DNA of 43,669 bases, taken from the NCBI GenBank assembly GCA_017518975.1, contig JAFWTH010000180.1, positions 1-43,669 of the forward strand, read 5' to 3'. Source of the stretch: Clostridia bacterium (lineage in GTDB: Bacteria; Bacillota; Clostridia; Oscillospirales; CAG-272). Both the position numbers and the translations under genes were made by a program. Of the stretch, positions 1 through 5,785 are shown piece by piece (position 1 is the first letter of the stretch; each line of letters begins with the position of its first letter). The notes beneath the pieces were generated by a model. The model was not told the origin of the DNA. It worked only from the letters and a program-made list of their open reading frames with translations, and did not search any database.

Positions 1-1
1 A

Positions 2-193
2 GGAATGCCGACGCCGACGGCGTCTTCAAATCCTTTCAAGGACGTTAAATCAACCGATTACTTCTACAACGCCGTCATGTGGGCGGTCGGCAAGGGAGTC
101 ACGGCGGGTACTGACAGCACCCATTTCTCGCCGAACGTTACATGCACCCGTTGGCAGGTCGTCACGTTCCTCTTCAGAGACAGAACAAAATAA
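2..193 (+). CDS. C-terminal end of an SLH-domain surface protein (5' truncated)
   Basis: This open frame enters from the left edge and stops with TAA at 191-193. The visible 63 codons hold one complete S-layer homology repeat: an FKDVKSTDYFYNAVMWAVGK block followed by GVTAGTDSTHFSP and CTRWQVVTFLFRDRTK. SLH repeats bind pyruvylated secondary cell wall polymer and anchor secreted proteins to the cell wall. The ending closely resembles the last SLH repeat of the phosphodiesterase gene at 18953-21718, which also ends in a (F/Y)RD(K/R)T tail, so the missing upstream part may be a paralogue of that C-terminally anchored architecture. The catalytic or structural part lies outside the window. A strong terminator follows immediately. 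Confidence 0.9.
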   Translation, partial: GMPTPTASSNPFKDVKSTDYFYNAVMWAVGKGVTAGTDSTHFSPNVTCTRWQVVTFLFRDRTK

Positions 194-200
194 TTCAGAT

Positions 201-236
201 TCGGGCGGCGGATCTTTCCGCCGCCCGATCTTTTTT
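201..236. terminator. Rho-independent terminator between converging genes
   Basis: A perfect 12-bp stem (201-212 with 217-228) with a TCTT loop is followed by TCTTTTTT on the plus strand, so it should terminate the SLH gene efficiently. The stop codon of the minus-strand DUF11 gene overlaps its T tract, so the same hairpin may serve both directions, though the minus-strand T tract is poor. Confidence 0.92.
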
Positions 237-1086
237 ATACCGTCCCGGCGACGGTGATGACGGTGACGCCCGGGTCGGTCGTAAACGTCCCATCCGCTCC
301 GCGCGTGAACGCCGCGGCGGGGACGGTGATCGCCCCGGGGTTCGTCGTGAACGATCCGGTCGCCGGATCGTAGACGTAGTTCGTATCCGGCCATACCGTT
401 CCGTCATAAGTGACCGTGATCCCCGCAAGAGCGGGATCGAACGTGTCGGCGAGAACGGCTCCGGTCGACGCGTCGGCTTCTCCGTTGCCCGTGTTCGTCA
501 GGGTGAACGTGTACGTCAGCGTTCCGTTTTCGGATACCGTCTGAGGCGTGAGCGCCTTCGTCAGGGCGAGGACGGGACCGGACGCCGCCGTTACGGTCGC
601 GGACGCCGTAACGGGGTCGAATCCCGTACCCGAGACGGTAACGGTATTGACGATCTCGGCGCCCTCCGACGGATCGGCTTCTCCCGTCACCGCCGTCTCA
701 TATACGAGGATCACGTTCCCACCCGCGGGAACGGTCACGCCGTCGAACGTGAGCGCCTCGCCCGCCGTTACCGCGGGAGCGGTCCCCGGTACGCCGCGAA
801 CGAAAAGTTTTACCGTTCCGTCGACGTAGGAAAGAGGAACGTACGCCGCTTTTTCCGGCGTGCCGCCGTACGCGCCGAGGTCGTCGGTGACGGTGATCCC
901 GACGGCGTCCGTCGCGCCGGAGTTCACGATGCCTACGATATACGTCACGACGCCTCCGGGCGTATAATCCGTTCCGACCGCCGTCTTCGTCACGGAAAGC
1001 ACGCCGACGATCTCGCCGGTGACGACATTCGAGGACTTAACGACGCCGCCGTACGACAGCGTCGCCTGATTTGAAAATTCTGCCAT
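235..1086 (-). CDS. DUF11-repeat protein (TIGR01451-like), 283 aa
   Basis: The N-terminus MAEFSNQATLSYGG and the following SSNVVTGEIV are typical of Bacillota DUF11 proteins. Two Ig-like DUF11 modules follow: one around residues 28-130 (LSVTKTAVGTDYTPGGVVTY) and one around 173-250 (LALTKALTPQTVSENGTLTY). Such modules are stalk or adhesion-like beta-sandwiches of surface proteins. The protein is rich in Thr, Val, Gly and Ala and has no cysteine. The ATG at 1086 was chosen because GGAG lies 8 nt upstream; longer reading frames run into the inverted repeat and lack a ribosome binding site. No signal peptide, anchor or SLH repeat is visible, which is odd for this domain type. Function unknown; the family call is firm. 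Confidence 0.85.
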   Translation of the reverse strand: MAEFSNQATLSYGGVVKSSNVVTGEIVGVLSVTKTAVGTDYTPGGVVTYIVGIVNSGATDAVGITVTDDLGAYGGTPEKAAYVPLSYVDGTVKLFVRGVPGTAPAVTAGEALTFDGVTVPAGGNVILVYETAVTGEADPSEGAEIVNTVTVSGTGFDPVTASATVTAASGPVLALTKALTPQTVSENGTLTYTFTLTNTGNGEADASTGAVLADTFDPALAGITVTYDGTVWPDTNYVYDPATGSFTTNPGAITVPAAAFTRGADGTFTTDPGVTVITVAGTV

Positions 1087-1141
1087 TTTTATTCTCCGTA
1101 TTCTTTTTTCGCGGGAAGACGCTCGGCCCTCCCGCTTTGTC

Positions 1142-1171
1142 ATTATATGAATGAAACGCTTCTCATGTCTG
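1142..1171 (-). promoter_or_regulatory. Possible sigma-A promoter of the DUF11 gene
   Basis: On the minus strand a perfect TATAAT (1142-1147) lies 56 nt before the start codon, with a partial -35 CAGACA (1166-1171) at 18 bp. The -10 is convincing and the -35 is weak. Confidence 0.45.
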
Positions 1172-1183
1172 TGTCTTTCCGTC

Positions 1184-1296
1184 AGATCCTTCGATTCCGC
1201 TTCACTGCGTTCCGCTGCACTCAGGATGACGCTTTTTCTTAAGCGTGTCATTCTGAGCGAGCGCGCCGCAAAGCGGCGCGGCGAGTCGAAGAATCT
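1184..1296. repeat. Imperfect long inverted repeat, SFDSA/VILSE-type intergenic element
   Basis: The left arm begins at AGATCCTTCGATTCCGC and the right arm ends in GAGTCGAAGAATCT; they fold back around a short T-rich loop near 1232-1240. A nested perfect 8-bp stem sits in the right arm (1262-1269 with 1273-1280). Short open frames through it are not genes. A shortened copy of the right arm, TTCTGAGCGAAGTCGAAGAA, recurs at 15613-15632, so this is a dispersed family. It lies between the divergent DUF11 and pduL promoters. Confidence 0.8.
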
Positions 1297-1338
1297 GCGA
1301 GGTGAGAGTCGACGATTGCCCGAACGCGGTTTTGTATG

Positions 1339-1367
1339 TTGACATCGTCCCCTAAAAGATGTATCAT
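1339..1367 (+). promoter_or_regulatory. Sigma-A promoter of the PduL gene
   Basis: TTGACA (1339-1344) and TATCAT (1362-1367) are separated by 17 bp. The start codon is 40 nt downstream with GAAAGGAAGA between, and no other gene intervenes. Confidence 0.85.
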
Positions 1368-1407
1368 ATATCGGGAAAATAAAGTTGACCGAAAGGAAGA
1401 ATTAAAA

Positions 1408-1980
1408 ATGGCAAAAGTACTCGTTGAAACCTCCGCGCGTCACGTTCATCTCACCGAGGAGCACGTTGAAGCTCTCTTCGGCAAAGGCGCGACGCTTACC
1501 GTAAAGAAAATGCTCTCTCAGCCCGGACAGTTCGCGTCCGAGGAGAGAGTCACCCTCGTCGGACCGAAGAAGTCGATCGCGAACGTCAGCATCCTCGGTC
1601 CCGTCCGTCCCGCGACTCAGGTAGAAGTCTCGCTGACCGACGCCCGCACGCTCGGTGTCTCAGCTCCCGTCAGAGAGTCGGGCGATATCGCCGGTACCCC
1701 CGGGATCAAGATCGTCGGACCCGCCGGCGAGATCGACATCGAAGAGGGCGTGATCGCCGCGAAGCGTCACATCCACTTTACCCCCGAGGACGCGGAGCAG
1801 TTCGGCGTCGAAGACAAACAGATCGTCTCCGTGAAGATCGACTCCGCGGACAGATCGACAGTATTCGGCGACGTCGTCGTCCGCGTCAGCCCGAAGTTCG
1901 CCGCAGCCATGCACATCGACACCGACGAATCGAATGCGGCGTGCGCTTTCGGGGAGTGCTACGGTGAAATTATAAAATAA
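1408..1980 (+). CDS. pduL: PduL-type phosphate acyltransferase, 190 aa
   Basis: The enzyme exchanges acyl-CoA and acyl phosphate (propanoyl or acetyl), giving acetyl phosphate for substrate-level phosphorylation. The family's two PduL domains are visible: SARHVHLTEEHVEALFG near the N-terminus and AAKRHIHFTPEDAEQFGV near residue 115, whose His residues are expected to bind the catalytic zinc. The blocks SQPGQFASEERVTLVGPK and LGPVRPATQVEVSLTDA are also family hallmarks. The length is typical of stand-alone PduL and no encapsulation-type N-terminal extension is present. No microcompartment shell genes are nearby, so it probably replaces Pta in cytosolic acetate metabolism. The ATG at 1408 follows GAAAGGAAGA. 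It is monocistronic, with its own promoter and terminator. Confidence 0.93.
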   Translation: MAKVLVETSARHVHLTEEHVEALFGKGATLTVKKMLSQPGQFASEERVTLVGPKKSIANVSILGPVRPATQVEVSLTDARTLGVSAPVRESGDIAGTPGIKIVGPAGEIDIEEGVIAAKRHIHFTPEDAEQFGVEDKQIVSVKIDSADRSTVFGDVVVRVSPKFAAAMHIDTDESNAACAFGECYGEIIK

Positions 1981-1991
1981 GAACGCAAGAC

Positions 1992-2032
1992 AAAGCCGGA
2001 TCGCAGATCACAGTCGCGACCCGGCTTTTTTC
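1992..2032 (+). terminator. Terminator after pduL
   Basis: AAAGCCGGATCGC pairs with GCGACCCGGCTTT with one mismatch, followed by a run of T residues to 2032. The T run touches the next promoter. Confidence 0.85.
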
Positions 2033-2061
2033 TTGATTTTTCCCACGTAAAGTGGTAAACT
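2033..2061 (+). promoter_or_regulatory. Likely promoter of the thiI-pncB-radical SAM operon
   Basis: TTGATT (2033-2038) and TAAACT (2056-2061) are spaced by 17 bp, directly after the pduL terminator. The match is moderate, but nothing better precedes thiI. Confidence 0.55.
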
Positions 2062-2073
2062 GTTCCCGACAGT

Positions 2074-2103
2074 ATGAAAGGGGCGGCAAACGCCGCGATA
2101 TGA
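2074..2103 (+). other. Possible nine-codon leader ORF overlapping a hairpin before thiI
   Basis: ATG at 2074 opens a nine-codon frame (MKGAANAAI) that stops with TGA at 2101-2103, one base before the thiI ATG. Inside it a 5-bp stem (2083-2087 with 2092-2096) follows the purine run GAAAGGG. thiI has no Shine-Dalgarno at normal distance, so either the hairpin brings GAAAGGG near the start or translation is coupled from this leader. Inference only. Confidence 0.3.
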
Positions 2104-2104
2104 T

Positions 2105-3316
2105 ATGAAAGAAGTCATTTTGTGCAAATACGGGGAGATAATACTCAAAGGCGCGAACAAGGCGTCCTTCGAAAGCAAGCTTCTGAAGGAAGTCAAAAGG
2201 CGCGCCGCGAGGTACGGCAATTTCTCCGTGAGGTATATGCAGAGCACCGTCTACGTCGAGCCGCTCGACGAGGCCGCCGAGTTCTCCGTCCGTGAGCTGT
2301 ACGGCACGGTCAAGCACGTTTTCGGTTTCGCCGCCGTGTGCCTCGCCGCCGTGTGCGAAAAAGAGATCGGCGCGATCTGCAGGACCGCCGCCGAATATCT
2401 TCCCGAAAAACTCAGGGGCGCGGTCGCGTTCCGCGCCGAGGCGAAGAGAAGCGACAAGCGTTTTCCGATGACCTCGCCGGAGGTCGCCGCCGAAGTCGGC
2501 GGAGCGATCCTCGACGCGATGCCGGACCTGAAAGTCGACCTCGATCATCCGGACGTCACGGTGCGCGTCGAGATCAGGGACAAATACGCGTATATACACG
2601 CTGGTCAGGAACCCGGCGCGGGAGGGATTCCCGTCGGGACCGGAGGGCGCGGTCTTCTGCTCCTCTCGGGCGGGATCGACTCGCCGGTCGCCGGCTATAT
2701 GATGATGAAGCGCGGTCTTTTCGTCGACGCCGTCCACTTCGAGAGTTTCCCCTATACGAGCGAACTCGCGCGCGACAAGGTGCTCAAGCTCGCAAAACTG
2801 CTGACCGAATACTGCGGCATGGTGCGCGTTCACGTCGTGTCGCTGACGGAAATTCAGGAGGCGATCAGCTCGACCTGCGACGAGCCGTATTTCACGATCC
2901 TTCTGCGACGATTCATGATGCGTCTCGCGTGCAGGATCGCCGCGGAGAACGAGGCGGACGTCCTCATAACCGGAGAAAGTCTCGGTCAGGTCGCCTCGCA
3001 GACGATGAAGGCGATGTGCGCAACGGAGGACGCCTCTACCCTTCCGATTTTCCGCCCGTGTATCGGGCTCGACAAGGACGAGATCGTCCGCATCTCGCGC
3101 GCGATCGGAACGTACGAAACTTCGATACTCCCCTACGAGGACTGCTGCACGGTCTTTACCCCGCGCCACCCCAAGACGAAGCCGGAACTCGACCGCGTGC
3201 TCGCCGAGGAGAAAAAACTCGACGTCGCCTCGCTCGAGGATGCGGCGTTCGCAAAAAGGTATCACGTAGACGTGAGACAGTACGAATATAAAAAGGAGCA
3301 GAACAATGCAGAATAA
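2105..3316 (+). CDS. thiI: tRNA 4-thiouridine synthase ThiI, 403 aa
   Basis: ThiI adenylates and thiolates uridine 8 of tRNA and in many bacteria supplies sulfur for thiazole synthesis. An N-terminal ferredoxin-like region (ILCKYGEIILKGANKASFE) is followed by a THUMP domain to about residue 165. The PP-loop ATP pyrophosphatase begins at LLLLSGGIDSPVAGYMMMKRG near residue 180. The conserved late block YEDCCTVFTPRHP, containing the usual cysteine, is near residue 345. Length matches the short form without the C-terminal rhodanese domain of the enterobacterial enzyme, so sulfur must come from a separate carrier. The stop overlaps the start of pncB by 11 bp, indicating translational coupling. Confidence 0.95.
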   Translation: MKEVILCKYGEIILKGANKASFESKLLKEVKRRAARYGNFSVRYMQSTVYVEPLDEAAEFSVRELYGTVKHVFGFAAVCLAAVCEKEIGAICRTAAEYLPEKLRGAVAFRAEAKRSDKRFPMTSPEVAAEVGGAILDAMPDLKVDLDHPDVTVRVEIRDKYAYIHAGQEPGAGGIPVGTGGRGLLLLSGGIDSPVAGYMMMKRGLFVDAVHFESFPYTSELARDKVLKLAKLLTEYCGMVRVHVVSLTEIQEAISSTCDEPYFTILLRRFMMRLACRIAAENEADVLITGESLGQVASQTMKAMCATEDASTLPIFRPCIGLDKDEIVRISRAIGTYETSILPYEDCCTVFTPRHPKTKPELDRVLAEEKKLDVASLEDAAFAKRYHVDVRQYEYKKEQNNAE

Positions 3317-4769
3317 TCTGATCAGGGACGAATACTCACTCGCTCTTCTGTGCGACTTCTACGAGCTGACGATGGGGCGCGGTTATTTCAACTCCCCCGT
3401 TCGCGACAGGATCGCGTATTTCGACGTTTTCTTCAGAAAAGTGCCCGACGGAGGCGGCTACGCGATCGCCGCGGGTCTGCGCCAGATCGCCGAGTACATC
3501 GAAAACCTTCACTTCACCGAAAGCGATATCGAATATCTGCGCGGCAGGAAGATCTTCGACGAGGAATTCCTCGATTACCTGAGGACTTTCCGATTCACCG
3601 GAGATATATGGTCCGTTCCCGAGGGGACGGTCATCTTCCCGCGCGAGCCCGTTATGACGGTCCGCGCGCCCGTTATCGAGGCGCAGCTGATCGAGACGTA
3701 CTGTCTGCTTCAGTTCAACCATCAGTCGCTTATCGCGACGAAGGCGGCGAGGATGGTACGCGCCGCTAAGGGCAGACCGATAGCCGAGTTCGGCTCGAGA
3801 AGAGCGCACGGCGAGTCAGCCGCGGTGCTCGGAGCGCGCGCGGCGTACATCGGAGGGTGCGCGGGGACCGCGTGCGCCCTGTCCGACAAACTCTACGGAG
3901 TCCCCGCGGGAGGCACGATGGCGCACTCGTGGGTCCAGATGTTCGACTCGGAATACGAGGCGTTCGAGACATATTGCCGTCTTTACCCCGAAAATCCGAC
4001 GCTCCTCGTCGACACCTACAGCGTATTCGGTTCCGGTATCCCGAACGCGATCAGGGCGGTCAAGGAAGTCCTCTGGCCGCAGGGAAAGAAGAAATGCGCC
4101 ATCCGTATCGACTCGGGCGACATCACGTATATAACGAAAAAAGCGAGGAAGATCCTCGACGAGGCGGGTCTGACCGACTGCACGATAACGATCTCGAACT
4201 CGCTCGACGAGTATCTGATAAACGAACTGCTCGCGCAGGGCGCGGTCATCGACGCCTTCGGTATCGGAGAGCGGCTTATCACCGCCAAGAGCGACGCCGT
4301 TTTCGGATTCGTATACAAGCTCGCCGCCGTCGAGGAGAACGGAACGATCACCCCGAGGATCAAAATATCCGAAAACATCGAAAAGATCACGAATCCTCAT
4401 TTCAAGAAAGTATACCGCTTCTACTCCAACGAAACGGGCAAGGCGGAGGCGGATCTCATCTGCCTGCACGACGAGTCGGTCGACGACAGATACCCTTACG
4501 AGATCTTCGACCCGGAATACACGTGGAAGAGATGCACTCTGACGGATTTCACCTCGCGCGAACTGCTCGTCCCGATTTTCAAAAACGGTAAACGCGTGTA
4601 CGAATTCCCGGATCTCTCCGAGATCAGGGATCACTGTAAGCGGGAGATCGACACGATGTGGGAAGAGGTCCTGAGATTCGAGAACCCGCACAACTACTAC
4701 GTCGACCTGTCGCAGCGTCTGTGGGATATCAAAAACACGATGCTCTCCGAGAAAAATGAGAGAAAATAA
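3306..4769 (+). CDS. pncB: Nicotinate phosphoribosyltransferase, 487 aa
   Basis: This enzyme makes nicotinate mononucleotide from nicotinate, PRPP and ATP in the Preiss-Handler route to NAD. The N-terminal block LLCDFYELTMGRGYF, the motif PIAEFGSRRAHG near residue 160 and the phosphate-binding IRIDSGD region near 266 are all intact, as is the GIGERLITAKSDAVFGFVYK segment. Length is normal for the bacterial family. AAGGAG at 3293-3298 sits 7 nt before the ATG. It overlaps thiI upstream and the radical SAM gene downstream (14 bp), forming a tight three-gene operon. The pairing with thiI suggests cofactor-related housekeeping expression but no shared pathway step is evident. Confidence 0.95.
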   Translation: MQNNLIRDEYSLALLCDFYELTMGRGYFNSPVRDRIAYFDVFFRKVPDGGGYAIAAGLRQIAEYIENLHFTESDIEYLRGRKIFDEEFLDYLRTFRFTGDIWSVPEGTVIFPREPVMTVRAPVIEAQLIETYCLLQFNHQSLIATKAARMVRAAKGRPIAEFGSRRAHGESAAVLGARAAYIGGCAGTACALSDKLYGVPAGGTMAHSWVQMFDSEYEAFETYCRLYPENPTLLVDTYSVFGSGIPNAIRAVKEVLWPQGKKKCAIRIDSGDITYITKKARKILDEAGLTDCTITISNSLDEYLINELLAQGAVIDAFGIGERLITAKSDAVFGFVYKLAAVEENGTITPRIKISENIEKITNPHFKKVYRFYSNETGKAEADLICLHDESVDDRYPYEIFDPEYTWKRCTLTDFTSRELLVPIFKNGKRVYEFPDLSEIRDHCKREIDTMWEEVLRFENPHNYYVDLSQRLWDIKNTMLSEKNERK

Positions 4770-5670
4770 AAGCTGCGCGCTCTGCCCGAGAATGTGCGGA
4801 GCGGACAGAACGCGGGGGATCGGCGTCTGCGGATGCGGCGCCCTCCCCCGCGTCGCGCGCGCCATGATCCACAGGTGGGAGGAACCCGTCGTTTCCGGAA
4901 CCCGCGGAAGCGGAGCCGTCTTCTTCACGGGATGCCCGCTCGGATGCGTCTTTTGTCAGAACGGGGAGATCTCCCGGCGCGAAAACGCGGGGAGCCGAGG
5001 CAGGATAATGACGGAGGACGACCTCGCGGACACTTTTTCGGCGCTTGTCGAAAAAGGCGCGCATACTATCGACCTGGTCTCCCCCACCCCGTTTACGGAT
5101 ATCCTGATACGGGCGGTGGAAAAAGCGCGCTGCAGGGGACTGTCCGCGCCGGTAGTGTGGAATACCGGAGGATACGAGAGGCCGGAAACGGTCGCGTCGC
5201 TTGCGGGTACCGCCGACGTCTTTCTGACGGATTTCAAATTTTCCTCCCGTACCCTCTCGCGGAGTCTGACCGGAGTCTCTGACTACCCCGATCACGCCGC
5301 GGCGTCGCTGCGCGAGATGGTAAAAATCGCCGGACGGCCGGAGATCGGAGAAGACGGGATATTGAGGTCGGGCGTCATCGTACGCCATCTCGTGCTCCCG
5401 GGGCAGAAAGAGGACTCGATCGCCGTTCTGAGGACCGTCGCGGACGCCGTCGGAGCGGACGCCGTACTGCTCTCCCTTATGAGCCAGTACACGCCCGATT
5501 TTTACCGGAAAACGGGCGACGGAAAACTCGACCGCTCCCTTTCGCGCCGCGTCACGACTTACGAGTACGAGACCGTGAGGGACGAGGCGCTCCGCCTCGG
5601 ATTCGACGGGTTCATGCAGGAGCGCGGTTCCGCCGAGGCGTCTTACACTCCGGATTGGGATCCGAAATGA
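4756..5670 (+). CDS. PflX-type radical SAM protein (COG1313), 304 aa
   Basis: A radical SAM protein of the pyruvate-formate-lyase-activase-like group whose substrate is not known. The N-terminus has a cysteine-rich metal-site-like stretch (CALCPRMCGADRTRGIGVCG), then the SAM-binding 4Fe-4S motif TGCPLGCVFCQNGEIS, a CxxxCxxC signature, near residue 60. The barrel follows with DLVSPTPF, VVWNTGGY, DVFLTDFKF and a late VIVRHLVLPG block, all typical of COG1313. Despite the name in databases, no pyruvate formate lyase gene is adjacent, so activase function is not supported. The start overlaps pncB by 14 bp and has only a weak ribosome binding site, consistent with coupled translation. A terminator follows. 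Confidence 0.88.
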   Translation: MRENKSCALCPRMCGADRTRGIGVCGCGALPRVARAMIHRWEEPVVSGTRGSGAVFFTGCPLGCVFCQNGEISRRENAGSRGRIMTEDDLADTFSALVEKGAHTIDLVSPTPFTDILIRAVEKARCRGLSAPVVWNTGGYERPETVASLAGTADVFLTDFKFSSRTLSRSLTGVSDYPDHAAASLREMVKIAGRPEIGEDGILRSGVIVRHLVLPGQKEDSIAVLRTVADAVGADAVLLSLMSQYTPDFYRKTGDGKLDRSLSRRVTTYEYETVRDEALRLGFDGFMQERGSAEASYTPDWDPK

Positions 5671-5683
5671 ATAATAATTTCCG

Positions 5684-5711
5684 CGCCGGGGCTCCGCTCC
5701 GGCGTTTTTTT
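5684..5711 (+). terminator. Terminator after the thiI operon
   Basis: The stem CGCCGG (5684-5689) with CCGGCG (5699-5704) is followed by seven T residues. Confidence 0.85.
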
Positions 5712-5723
5712 ACCCTTCCGCAC

Positions 5724-5752
5724 TTGCTTTTTCAAATACCGTTTGTTATACT
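5724..5752 (+). promoter_or_regulatory. Promoter of the first SLH-beta-helix gene
   Basis: TTGCTT (5724-5729) and TATACT (5747-5752) are spaced by 17 bp, 33 nt before the start codon. Confidence 0.8.
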
Positions 5753-5785
5753 TGAATCAACACTACTTTGAAAGGTATGTCAACA

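Noticed and set aside
1151..1342. Short plus-strand frame reading RSFDSASLRSAALRMT
   Set aside because: This peptide-like string comes from translating the intergenic inverted repeat and is a known artefact of such elements.
3816..4928. Minus-strand frame of about 370 codons opposite pncB
   Set aside because: Antisense shadow of an intact pncB, no ribosome binding site or domain.
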